64,000 bases of DNA, taken from NCBI GenBank assembly GCA_965199235.1, contig CBDAQU010000001.1, positions 310,001 through 374,000 of the forward strand, read 5' to 3'. Below, one piece after another: positions 7,875-15,828 of this stretch. Source of the DNA: BOG-908 sp965199235. Its GTDB lineage: Bacteria > Pseudomonadota > Alphaproteobacteria > Acetobacterales > Acetobacteraceae. The notes below the pieces were generated by a model, which saw only the letters and a program-made list of their open reading frames with translations, was not told where the DNA came from and searched no databases. Within the stretch, counting starts at the first letter, position 1. Each line of letters opens with the position of its first letter. The position numbers were made by a program, and so were the translations under genes.

Positions 7875-9658
7875 ACGTCCGACCAGAAGCGCGCCCAGAA
7901 GCGCACCCAGAAGCGCGCCCGCAAGCGCGGCCTGGACATGCCGACCGCCAAGCGGACCTCGCTCGCATCGCCGAACTCGAGGCGCGGCTGGAGGAGAGCG
8001 AGGAGACGCTGGAGGCGATCCGGCAAGGCGCCGTGGACGCGCTCGTGGTTGCTGCCGAGGCAGGCGACCATCGCGTCTACACGCTGAGGAACGACGACCA
8101 CCCCTACCGCGTGCTGATCGAGCAGATACAGGAGGGCGCGGTGACGCTGGCCGGCGACGGCACCGTGCTCTACTGCAACCGCTGCCTAGCGGCCATGCTG
8201 GAGACCGCGCAGGAGCGCATCATCGGGCGCGGCCTGCTGCCGTTCCTGGCCGACCAGGATGCCGGCCGCTTCGCGGCGTTCCTGCAGCAGGCGCGCACGG
8301 CCGGCACGCGGGGCGAGTTCGCCCTGCAGACCGCCGCCGGCCATCTGCCGGTGCAGATTTCCCTGAGCCTGCTGCGCGACGGCGACGGCGAGGTGCTGCT
8401 CTGCGGCGTGCTGACCGATCTGCGCGTGCAGAAGACCCACCTGCGCGAACTGGGCGAGGCCAACGACCGTCTGCTGGCCGAAAAGGCCGAGCGCGAGCGG
8501 GTGGAGGACGCGCTGCGCCAGGCGCAGAAGATGGAGGCGGTGGGGCAGCTGACGGGCGGGCTGGCGCACGACTTCAACAACCTCCTCACCGGCATCACCG
8601 GCAGCCTGGAGCTGCTGAAGATGCGGGTGGCCGAAGGCCGCACGGGCGATCTGGACCGCTATCTCGTGGCGGCGCAGGGCGCGGCCAGCAGGGCCGCAGC
8701 GCTCACCCACCGGCTGCTGGCGTTCTCCCGCCGCCAGACTCTGGACCCTCGGCCGACCGACGTGAACCGGCTGATCACCGGCATGGCCGAGCTCCTGCAG
8801 CGCACGGTGAGCCCGACAATCACCATGGAGACGGTGCTGGCGGTCGGCCTGTGGCCCACGCTGTGCGACCCGAACCAGCTGGAGAACGCCCTGCTGAACC
8901 TGTGCATCAACGCGCGCGACGCGATGCCCCACGGCGGCAGGCTGACGGTGGAGACGGCCAACGTGTGGCTCGACGAGCGCGCCGCCGGCGAGCGCGACAT
9001 GGCCGCCGGCCAATACGTCGCACTCTGCGTCTCCGACACCGGCACCGGCATGCCGCCGGAGGTGATCGCGCGCGCCTTCGACCCGTTCTTCACCACCAAG
9101 CCGATCGGGGTGGGCACCGGGCTCGGCCTGTCGATGATCTACGGCTTCGCCAGGCAGTCCGGCGGCCAGGCGCGCATCTACAGCGCCCCTGGCCAGGGTA
9201 CGACGGTGCGCATCTACCTGCCCCGCCACGGCGTCCCCGAGCATGCCGAGACGCCGCGGCAGGCGCCCGAACCGGCGTCTGTCGCCAGCAACGAGACGGT
9301 GCTGGTGATCGACGACGAACCCACGGTGCGCATGCTCGTCTCCGACGTGCTGGGCGAGCTCGGCTACCGCACGCTGGAAGCCGTGGACGGCGCCTCCGGC
9401 CTGCGCCTGGTGCGCTCGGGCGCGCGCATCGACCTGCTGATCACCGATGTCGGGCTGCCGGGCGGCCTGAACGGCCGGCAGGTGGCCGACGCGGCGCGGG
9501 TCACCAAGCCGGCGCTGCGCGTGCTGTTCATCACCGGCTATGCCGACAACGCAGCCGTGGGCAACGGCCAGCTGGAGCCTGGCATGCAGGTGATGACAAA
9601 GCCGTTCGCGATGACGACGCTGGCCGAAAAGGTCCGCGCGATGCTGGTCGGCGACTGA
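7871..9658 (+). CDS. Hybrid sensor histidine kinase (PAS-HisKA-HATPase-REC)
   Basis: 595 residues from GTG 7871, overlapping the second kaiB stop as GTGA. Order: a Pro/Ala/Arg repeat (RPEARPEAHPEARPQARP), a coiled coil (LARIAELEARLEESEETLEA), a PAS domain (about 75-165), HisKA with phospho-acceptor His233 in GGLAHDFNNLLTGI, HATPase with N-box LLNLCINARDAM and G-boxes DTGTGMPPE and GVGTGLGLSMIYG, and a C-terminal receiver with Asp526 in LLITDVGLPGG. No transmembrane segment, so cytosolic. As the last gene of the kaiC-kaiB-kaiB operon it is the natural output partner, comparable to SasA/CikA roles, but that link is inferred. The output regulator is not in the window. Confidence 0.92.
   Translation: MNVRPEARPEAHPEARPQARPGHADRQADLARIAELEARLEESEETLEAIRQGAVDALVVAAEAGDHRVYTLRNDDHPYRVLIEQIQEGAVTLAGDGTVLYCNRCLAAMLETAQERIIGRGLLPFLADQDAGRFAAFLQQARTAGTRGEFALQTAAGHLPVQISLSLLRDGDGEVLLCGVLTDLRVQKTHLRELGEANDRLLAEKAERERVEDALRQAQKMEAVGQLTGGLAHDFNNLLTGITGSLELLKMRVAEGRTGDLDRYLVAAQGAASRAAALTHRLLAFSRRQTLDPRPTDVNRLITGMAELLQRTVSPTITMETVLAVGLWPTLCDPNQLENALLNLCINARDAMPHGGRLTVETANVWLDERAAGERDMAAGQYVALCVSDTGTGMPPEVIARAFDPFFTTKPIGVGTGLGLSMIYGFARQSGGQARIYSAPGQGTTVRIYLPRHGVPEHAETPRQAPEPASVASNETVLVIDDEPTVRMLVSDVLGELGYRTLEAVDGASGLRLVRSGARIDLLITDVGLPGGLNGRQVADAARVTKPALRVLFITGYADNAAVGNGQLEPGMQVMTKPFAMTTLAEKVRAMLVGD
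7884..7931 (+). repeat. 12-base tandem repeat encoding the kinase N-terminus
   Basis: Four 12-base units (CAGAAGCGCGCC and variants) at 7884, 7896, 7908 and 7920. They encode the PEAR/PEAH/PEAR/PQAR repeats at the kinase start. Confidence 0.85.
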
Positions 9659-9690
9659 GCACCCGTTTACCAAACCACCCTCGCCTGTGT

Positions 9691-9806
9691 TAAAGCAATG
9701 TCACGCAGACCGGACTGCTCGGAGTGACGAAATTGTTTGCCAAAACAAGGCCTAGACCGGTCTCACGTCCGCCCACTCGCGGACACTCTGCGTGAAACCG
9801 GTCTAG
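9691..9806. repeat. Structured dispersed repeat, copy A
   Basis: About 116 bases, shared with 28019 and 37963. It starts TAAAGCAATGTCACGCAGAC and ends CGTGAAACCGGTCTAG. The second half folds: CTAGACCGGTCTCACGTCCGC pairs with GCGGA...CGTGAAACCGGTCTAG apart from a small bulge. It lies between the kinase stop and hisS. There is no T-run, so a classical terminator is not proven; a REP-like or RNA-level element is possible. Confidence 0.8.
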
Positions 9807-9835
9807 AGGCAAGCCGCGTTCGGAAGGGCTTGGTC

Positions 9836-11074
9836 TTGGAAGCGTTGCAGCCGGTTCGCGGCACCAGGGACATCTTGGGCGACGACCAGCGGCGCCACGC
9901 CGCGGTCGTCGAGTGCGCCCGCGCGCAAGCCGCCGTGTACGGCTTTGACGAGTGGTCCACGCCGATCTTCGAAGACACCCGCGTCTTCGCCCGCACCCTG
10001 GGCGACACCTCCGACGTGGTCACCAAGGAGATGTACACCTTTGCCGATCGCGGCGGCGACAGCCTGACCTTGCGGCCGGAGAACACCGCCGGCATCTGCC
10101 GCGCCCTGGTGACCAACGGTCTGACCCAGTCGCTGCCGCAGAAGATCTTCTATGCCGGCCCGATGTTCCGCTACGAACGGCCGCAGAAGGGGCGCTACCG
10201 GCAGTTCCACCAGTTCGGCGCCGAGCTGATCGGCGCGGCAGAGCCGCTGGCCGATGCCGAGATCATCGCCCTCGGCTGGGACATCCTTGCCGCGCTCGGC
10301 ATCGCCGGCGACGTGGTCCTGGAGCTCAACACGCTCGGCGACGCCGCCAGCAGGGACGCCTACCGCGCCGCCCTGGTCGCCTATTTTTCCGCCCACCAGG
10401 CCGCCCTGTCGCCGGACAGCCAGGACCGCCTGGCCCGCAACCCGATGCGCATCCTCGACAGCAAGGATGCGGGCGACCGCGCGTTGGTCGCCGGCGCGCC
10501 GACGATCGCGTCCTATCTCACGCCGGACGCCCAAGCCTTCTACGACGGCGTCAGGACGCAGCTCACCCGCCTCGGCGTCGCCTACGTCGAGAACCCCCGC
10601 ATCGTCCGCGGCCTGGACTACTACAGCCACACCGCCTTCGAGTTCGTCACCACGCGGCTCGGCGCGCAGGGCACGGTGATGGCCGGCGGCCGCTATGACG
10701 GGCTGGTGGCCGAAATGGGCGGCCCGCCGACCCCCGCCGTCGGCTGGGCCGCCGGCATCGAGCGGCTGTCGATGCTGCTGACCGGCACGCCCGCCGCACC
10801 CGCGCCCATCGCCGTGGTGCCGATGGGCGACGCCGCCGAAGCCGCGGCACTCGACGTCCTGACGTCGCTGCGCCGCGCCGGGCTGCGCTCGGAAATCGCC
10901 TATCGCGGCAATTTCAAGCGCCGGATGGAGCGGGCCAACAGGATCGGCGCGCGCGCGGCGGTCATCCTGGGCGAGGACGAGGTCGCCCGCGGCGTGGCGC
11001 AGGTGAAGGACCTGCTCACCGGCGCCCAGACCGAAGTCAGGCTCGCCGACCTGGCCGACAACCTGGGACGCTGA
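9836..11074 (+). CDS. hisS: Histidyl-tRNA synthetase
   Basis: 412 residues from TTG 9836, with GGAAGGG seven bases upstream. The start gives LEALQPVRGTRDILGDDQ, the usual HisRS N-terminus; the 33 codons further upstream come from the repeat element and are rejected. Class II motifs: GPMFRYERPQKGRYRQFHQF (motif 2), the histidine-binding loop VENPRIVRGLDYYSHTAFEF, and motif 3 GWAAGIERLSML. It charges tRNA-His. prfA follows two bases after the stop, so the two are cotranscribed. Confidence 0.93.
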   Translation: MEALQPVRGTRDILGDDQRRHAAVVECARAQAAVYGFDEWSTPIFEDTRVFARTLGDTSDVVTKEMYTFADRGGDSLTLRPENTAGICRALVTNGLTQSLPQKIFYAGPMFRYERPQKGRYRQFHQFGAELIGAAEPLADAEIIALGWDILAALGIAGDVVLELNTLGDAASRDAYRAALVAYFSAHQAALSPDSQDRLARNPMRILDSKDAGDRALVAGAPTIASYLTPDAQAFYDGVRTQLTRLGVAYVENPRIVRGLDYYSHTAFEFVTTRLGAQGTVMAGGRYDGLVAEMGGPPTPAVGWAAGIERLSMLLTGTPAAPAPIAVVPMGDAAEAAALDVLTSLRRAGLRSEIAYRGNFKRRMERANRIGARAAVILGEDEVARGVAQVKDLLTGAQTEVRLADLADNLGR

Positions 11075-11076
11075 GC

Positions 11077-12138
11077 ATGGCGGCCGATCTGAGCCAGAAG
11101 TTCGACCGCATCGTGCTGCGCGCCGAAGAACTGCGCAGCGACCTCTCCAGCGGGCTGAACGGGGAGGCGTTCTCGCGCGCGTCGAGGGAGCTTTCGGAGC
11201 TGGAGCCGGTCGTCGCCCGCATAGAGGAGTGGCGCGCGGCCGAGTCCGAGGAACGCGAGACCGAAACGCTGCTGGCCGACCCGGAGATGCGCGGCATGGC
11301 CGAGCAGGAGCTTCGCGACCTGCGCGAGCGCATCCCCCGCCTCGCCCGCGAGATCCAGCTCGCTCTGCTGCCGCGCGACGAGGCGGACGAGCGCAGTGCC
11401 ATCCTCGAGATCCGTCCCGCCGCCGGCGGCGACGAGGCGGCCCTGTTCGCCGCCGAGCTGTTCGCCGCCTACCAGAAATACGCGGCCCTGCGCGGCTGGC
11501 GGTTCGAGCTGCTGGAGTTCGGCGAGACCGAGCTCGGCGGCCTCAAGGAAGGCATCGCCGAGATCACCGGCCGCAACGTGTTCGCACGCCTCAAATACGA
11601 GTCGGGCGTGCACCGCGTGCAGCGCGTGCCCACGACCGAAACCCAGGGCCGCATCCACACCAGCACGGTCACCGTCGCCGTCCTGCCGGAAGCCGAGGAG
11701 GTGGACGTCCAGGTCAACGAGAGCGACCTGCGCATCGACGTCTACAGGGCGTCGGGCGCCGGCGGGCAGCACGTCAACAAGACCGAGAGCGCGGTGCGCA
11801 TCACCCACCTGCCGACCGGCATCGTGGTGGCGATGCAGGAGGAGCGCAGCCAGCACAAGAACCGTGCCAAGGCGATGAAGATCCTGCGTTCGCGCATGTA
11901 CGAGGCGCAACGCTCGGCGCTGCACTCAACCCGCTCGGCCGACCGCAAGAGCCAGGTGGGCACCGGCGACCGCAGCGAACGGATACGGACCTATAATTTC
12001 CCGCAGGGCAGGGTGTCGGACCATCGCATCAACCTGACCTCGCACAAGATCGACCGGGTGATGCAGGGCGAGTTCGACGAGTTCGTCGATGCGCTGACCG
12101 AGGAGGATCAGGCGGCTCGGCTGGCTGCTGACGTGTAA
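11077..12138 (+). CDS. prfA: Peptide chain release factor 1
   Basis: 353 residues, full length for RF1. It reads UAA/UAG and triggers peptide release in the ribosome. It shows the codon-recognition tripeptide P-T-T (RVPTTETQGR) and the catalytic GGQ at residues 229-231 (GAGGQHVNKTESAVR), the glutamine methylated by PrmC. prmC lies just downstream but is separated by a repeat-rich stretch and an opposite-strand gene, so the usual direct prfA-prmC operon is broken here. Confidence 0.95.
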   Translation: MAADLSQKFDRIVLRAEELRSDLSSGLNGEAFSRASRELSELEPVVARIEEWRAAESEERETETLLADPEMRGMAEQELRDLRERIPRLAREIQLALLPRDEADERSAILEIRPAAGGDEAALFAAELFAAYQKYAALRGWRFELLEFGETELGGLKEGIAEITGRNVFARLKYESGVHRVQRVPTTETQGRIHTSTVTVAVLPEAEEVDVQVNESDLRIDVYRASGAGGQHVNKTESAVRITHLPTGIVVAMQEERSQHKNRAKAMKILRSRMYEAQRSALHSTRSADRKSQVGTGDRSERIRTYNFPQGRVSDHRINLTSHKIDRVMQGEFDEFVDALTEEDQAARLAADV

Positions 12139-12181
12139 AAAGCTTGTTGTTTTTCGAGAACAAAGAACCAGAAAGCTTTGG
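12136..12181 (+). repeat. AT-rich dispersed repeat, copy 2
   Basis: Begins inside the prfA stop. It shares the pattern TGTTsTTTTTCGA-AA-AAAGAACCA-AAAGCTTT-GGTyC with the copy that forms the start of the dppC-type gene (2285-2326). The arms AAAGCTT and AAAGCTTT can pair. It is strikingly AT-rich against its surroundings. Confidence 0.7.
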
Positions 12182-12307
12182 GTCCTGCGATGCGCGCTCG
12201 AGATCAAGCACCACGCGAACGAGCAGATTAATGGTTATACTGCTTGGTCACATCCAGGCGGCAGTTTGGGCAGCGCGGATGAACGAGTGCCGAAACCAAC
12301 GCCCTGG

Positions 12308-12448
12308 GTGTCTGACCGAAAATGCGCCAGGCCGAGTGAGCGGGCGTGATTTGGCGAGCACCGGAGCGGAGTGGCCGTTGGGCCATGAGCACCGGAGCGC
12401 AGCCAAACCGCGTCGGATGTCCGGCATAGCAGCATTTCGGTCAGACAC
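12308..12448. mobile_element. MITE-like element with terminal inverted repeats
   Basis: About 141 bases bounded by inverted repeats: GTGTCTGACCGAAAATGC at 12308-12325 and GCATTTCGGTCAGACAC at 12432-12448, which match except for one missing base. The inside is non-coding and contains GAGCACCGGAGCG twice. No target-site duplication is obvious. Its right end completes the TAG stop of the adjacent minus-strand gene. A transposase source is not in the window. Confidence 0.65.
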
Positions 12449-12885
12449 TACGATATCGGAATACTGCAAACGTTCGTCTTGTGCAGATCCGCCGGCGCCG
12501 GCGCCTGCTCCCCACGCCGCTCGGCCAGGAAAAACGTGGTGAACCCGTCCGCCGCCAGCGCCTCCAGGCGGCGACCGCTCGGGTCGGGCATCGACGCGCC
12601 GTCGTCCAGCACGTGCGTCTCGCTGTGGCCGTCCGGCGCGCGGATGGTGATGCGGCCGCACAGCGCGTATTCGTAGCGGTCTGCCGCCGGCACGCTGACG
12701 CTGATGTCGGCGAACGGGTGATCTGCGCTCAGCTCGAAATGCGCGACGAGCTGGCCGTTGATGAACACGGTGGTCGCTTCGGTGACCTCCAGCGGGTCGG
12801 TCTGGTCGGTCACGTGGAAGCTGACCATGGCGGCTGATGCTGGCCAGGCGGCGAGGCAAAGCATGATGGTGAATGGCAGGCGCAT
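12448..12885 (-). CDS. Small secreted protein, function unknown
   Basis: 145 residues from ATG 12885, with a signal peptide (MRLPFTIMLCLAAWPASA) and a mature domain rich in beta-forming residues (VSFHVTDQTDPLEVTEATTV, RITIRAPDGHSETHVLDD). GGAA precedes the start. I do not recognise the family. Its start codon overlaps a possible prmC start on the other strand in the palindrome CATG. The stop TAG is created by the end of the MITE-like element, so the original C-terminus may have been changed. Confidence 0.6.
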   Translation of the reverse strand: MRLPFTIMLCLAAWPASAAMVSFHVTDQTDPLEVTEATTVFINGQLVAHFELSADHPFADISVSVPAADRYEYALCGRITIRAPDGHSETHVLDDGASMPDPSGRRLEALAADGFTTFFLAERRGEQAPAPADLHKTNVCSIPIS

Positions 12886-12904
12886 GGCGGATTCCGGGCA
12901 GCAG

Positions 12905-13771
12905 ATGCTGCACGCGCAGGATAGCGCGACAGTCACGCTGGGCGAAGCGCTGGCATGGGCCACACGCGTGCTTGATGAGGCAGGGGTGGACGCGCCCGCC
13001 AGGGAAGCCAGGCTGCTGGCCGCCCACCTGTTGCGCCGCACGGTCACCCCCCTGACGCCCGCCGGCACGCCCCTGGACCGGGCCCGGTTCGCGGCCCTGG
13101 CCGCGCGCCGGGCCGCGCGCGAGCCGCTGGCCTACATCACGGGGCAGCGAGGGTTCTGGACGCTGGACCTGGCGGTCAACCCCGATACCCTGGTGCCGCG
13201 GGCCGACAGCGAGACGCTGGTCGAGGCGGCACTGGCCGCGCTGCCCGACCGCGATGCGGTTGTCCGCATCCTCGACCTCGGCACCGGCTCGGGCTGCCTG
13301 CTGCTGGCCGCGTTGAGCGAGTTCGGCCGCGCCTTCGGCGTGGGCGTGGACCTCTCGCCGGGCGCGGCGCTGGCGGCCGCGCGCAACGCCCGATCCTGCG
13401 GCCTGGCGGACCGATCGGCCTTCGTGGTGGGCGACTGGGCTGCGCCGCTCGGTTCCGGCTTCGACCTGGTGCTGTGCAACCCGCCCTACATCGCCTCTGC
13501 CGACCTGCCTGCGCTGATGCCCGAGGTTGCGCGCCACGAGCCGCACGAAGCCCTCGATGGTGGGCCGTCCGGGCTCGACTGCTACGCCACCCTCCTCCCC
13601 GCGCTGCCCGCGCTGCTTCGGCCGGGCGGGGTCGCTGTGCTGGAGCTGGGCCAGGGCCAGTCCCAAGACGTGGCAGCACTTGCCGAGCGTGCCGGCCTGA
13701 CCCAGCTTGCCACGCGGCAGGATCTGGCCGGCATAGCCAGGGCGCTGGTTCTGGGCGAGGCGCCTGCTTAA
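12905..13771 (+). CDS. prmC: Release factor glutamine methyltransferase
   Basis: 288 residues. N5-glutamine methyltransferase that modifies the GGQ of release factors, encoded just upstream here as prfA. SAM-binding motif ILDLGTGSGCLLLAAL and catalytic NPPY at residues 192-195 (LCNPPYIASADLP). The start is uncertain: ATG 12905 gives a normal N-terminus, ATG 12884 adds seven residues but would overlap the start codon of the divergent gene. Either way its ribosome-binding site lies in or beside the divergent gene. Confidence 0.9.
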   Translation: MLHAQDSATVTLGEALAWATRVLDEAGVDAPAREARLLAAHLLRRTVTPLTPAGTPLDRARFAALAARRAAREPLAYITGQRGFWTLDLAVNPDTLVPRADSETLVEAALAALPDRDAVVRILDLGTGSGCLLLAALSEFGRAFGVGVDLSPGAALAAARNARSCGLADRSAFVVGDWAAPLGSGFDLVLCNPPYIASADLPALMPEVARHEPHEALDGGPSGLDCYATLLPALPALLRPGGVAVLELGQGQSQDVAALAERAGLTQLATRQDLAGIARALVLGEAPA

Positions 13772-14025
13772 AAAAGCGTTTGGCAGCCGATGCGGAGGCG
13801 GCTAGGGTTCGCCCGCGTCGCCAGGCAGCTATCCATCGGGAATTAGCCCCAGAATCGGATGGGCGTGGAGTGTCCGCCCGCTTTGGGCGGATCGGCGTGG
13901 CAGCGCGCAGCCAGATGGCGTGAACTCGCGGCAAGACTTTGCATTATGCCCATGGCGGATCGACCGTCCATGGCATCTGCGGGGGCCTCGCAGGAAAGCA
14001 CATAGATGAAGCACAGTAGCATCGG

Positions 14026-14514
14026 ATGAACATGAAACGCATGCGCGGACGCACCCATCGCAGCGGCGGGGGCGGTGGCGGAAGCCCGCGGCAGTACGTC
14101 GGGAACGTGCCGCTGAACAGGAACCACGTCTTCGACAGCAGCGGTCCCGACCTGAGGATCCGCGGCACGGCGCAGCAGCTGTTCGAGAAATACCTGCAGC
14201 TCGGGCGCGACGCGACCGGCTCGGGCGACCGGGTGATGGCGGAAAGCTACTTCCAGTACGCCGAGCATTACTTCCGGATCCTGAACGCCATCAACCAGGC
14301 GAGCCAGCAGCAGCCGCAGCAGGCGCACGGCCAGAACGGCCAGCAGAATGGCGGCCAGTATCAGGGGCAGCAGGGCCAGGGCGGCCAGTACAACGGCCAG
14401 CAGCGCCGCGACCAGTCGTCAGGCGAGCAGGACGAGGCGCCGCCGATGGCCAACGGCCCAGCCGCCGGCTACGGCGACCAGCCCGACGCGCTGGCCGAGG
14501 AACCCGCCGGCTGA
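14026..14514 (+). CDS. DUF4167 domain protein
   Basis: 162 residues. The N-terminal ~75 residues are the DUF4167 domain: basic/Gly start (MKRMRGRTHRSGGGGGG), NHVFDSSGPDLRIRGTAQQL and FEKYLQLGRDATGSGDRVMA, ending in a paired Tyr-rich helix (ESYFQYAEHYFRIL). The rest is low-complexity Gln/Gly (QNGQQNGGQYQGQQGQGG), probably disordered. The family is common in alphaproteobacteria near prmC and may bind RNA; function is not established. The second Met (MKRM) is an alternative start. Confidence 0.85.
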   Translation: MNMKRMRGRTHRSGGGGGGSPRQYVGNVPLNRNHVFDSSGPDLRIRGTAQQLFEKYLQLGRDATGSGDRVMAESYFQYAEHYFRILNAINQASQQQPQQAHGQNGQQNGGQYQGQQGQGGQYNGQQRRDQSSGEQDEAPPMANGPAAGYGDQPDALAEEPAG

Positions 14515-14633
14515 ACGTCGTCGCCGAAGAACGTCGCCCCGCCAGGACAGCCACGGCAAGCGACGATCATGTGCGCCCCACGCCGGATTGCATCCTTCTT
14601 TGCTGCCGGCTCCTGTTTGTCGAGGCGGTTCGA

Positions 14634-14682
14634 GGTCAAGGCCGCCGCAGGCGCCCCGGCGGAGTTCAGCCTTGAGGGCGAG
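14634..14682 (+). repeat. Dispersed repeat D, copy 1
   Basis: GGTCAAGGCCGCCGCAGGCG continues into a CAGCCTTGAGGGCGA tail. A near-identical copy lies upstream of alaS at 28183-28230, same strand. Non-coding in both places. Confidence 0.8.
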
Positions 14683-14708
14683 CCCAGCCGACAAACGCAC
14701 CGCGACAG

Positions 14709-14753
14709 CCAAAGCGGGACCTTCCAAAGCGGAACCTCCCAAAGCGGAACCTC
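14709..14753 (+). repeat. 15-base tandem repeat before the transaminase gene
   Basis: Three units, CCAAAGCGGGACCTT then CCAAAGCGGAACCTC twice, ending 18 bases before the ATG at 14772. It occupies the leader, so it could affect initiation; no obvious Shine-Dalgarno remains between it and the start. Confidence 0.85.
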
Positions 14754-14771
14754 GTTGAAAGCAAGCCCCGC

Positions 14772-15680
14772 ATGAGCCGCATCGCCTACGTGAACGGCCG
14801 CTACGTCCCGCACAGCCAGGCGTCCGTCCACGTCGAGGACCGCGGGTACCAGTTCGCCGACGGCGTCTACGAAGTGATCTACCTGCATCGCGGCCGCCTC
14901 ATCGACCGCGACCTGCATCTCGATCGGCTGGACCGCTCGCTGAACGAACTGCGCATCGCCCCGCCGCTCGGCAGGCCCGCCCTGCTGACCGTGCTGCGCG
15001 AAGTGGCCGCGCGCAACCGGCTGGCCCCCCCTTTCGGCCAGAACGGCATGCTCTACTGCCAGGTGACCAGGGGCGTCGCCCGCCGGGACCACGCATTTCC
15101 GCGCGCCGGAACACGGCCCGCGCTCGTCGTCACCGCACGCCGCACGCCCGCCTTCCCCACCGACCCCGATCGCTGGACGGCGACAGCGATCACCCTGCCG
15201 GACCAGCGCTGGGCGCGCTGCGACATCAAGTCGGTCGCCCTGCTGCCCAACGTGCTCGCCCGCCAGGCTGCGCGCGAGCAGGGCGCCACCGAAGCCATAT
15301 TGTTCGACCAGGCCGGCATGGTCACCGAAGGCAGCTCGACCTCGGTATGGATGGTGGGTGCGGACGGCGTGCTGCGGACCCGGCCGCTGAGCCACGCCAT
15401 CCTGCCCGGATGCACGCGCGCGGCCCTGCTGGCCGAACTCGCCGCACACGGCATCACCCTGCAGGAATGCGCGTTCTCCGTCCACGACCTGCGCCGGGCC
15501 AGGGAAGTGTTCATCACTGCGGCGACCACCTTCGTCAAACCCGTGCTGGCGCTCGACGGGCAGCCTGTGGGCGACGGTCTGGTGGGCCCGGTCGGCAGGC
15601 GGCTGTTCGGGCTGTTCGCCAGGCACGTGCAAGGCGGGCTGAACACGCCGGAGGGTTGCCTGCCGGCGCTGGCAGTCTAA
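14772..15680 (+). CDS. dat: D-amino-acid transaminase (class IV aminotransferase)
   Basis: 302 residues, PLP-dependent fold type IV. It probably interconverts D-alanine and D-glutamate for peptidoglycan or D-amino-acid use. Features: VHVEDRGYQFADGVYEV near the N-terminus, PLP lysine K153 in RCDIKSVALLPNVLA, the EAILFDQAGMVTEGSSTSVW phosphate-binding region, and LSHAILPGCTRAALL. Branched-chain aminotransferase is possible, but the DRGYQFADGVYEV signature favours D-amino-acid transaminase. It sits just upstream of hfq, an order I know from Acetobacteraceae. Confidence 0.88.
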   Translation: MSRIAYVNGRYVPHSQASVHVEDRGYQFADGVYEVIYLHRGRLIDRDLHLDRLDRSLNELRIAPPLGRPALLTVLREVAARNRLAPPFGQNGMLYCQVTRGVARRDHAFPRAGTRPALVVTARRTPAFPTDPDRWTATAITLPDQRWARCDIKSVALLPNVLARQAAREQGATEAILFDQAGMVTEGSSTSVWMVGADGVLRTRPLSHAILPGCTRAALLAELAAHGITLQECAFSVHDLRRAREVFITAATTFVKPVLALDGQPVGDGLVGPVGRRLFGLFARHVQGGLNTPEGCLPALAV

Positions 15681-15828
15681 ATACCTGCTAGCCCGGCCGC
15701 CAGCAGCGGCGCCGGTCGGCATGCCGCTTGCAGGGATGCCGGCGCGGTTCCCCGACGCGGGGCGCTGCAAACAGGCAGATACGGCCCGCACCAACGCAGG
15801 GCTGTGCCAAGAATGAAGGATCAACTTC

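Noticed and set aside
9737..9835. 33-codon N-terminal extension of hisS
   Set aside because: Encoded by the dispersed repeat; no ribosome-binding site, while TTG 9836 has GGAAGGG and gives the normal HisRS start.
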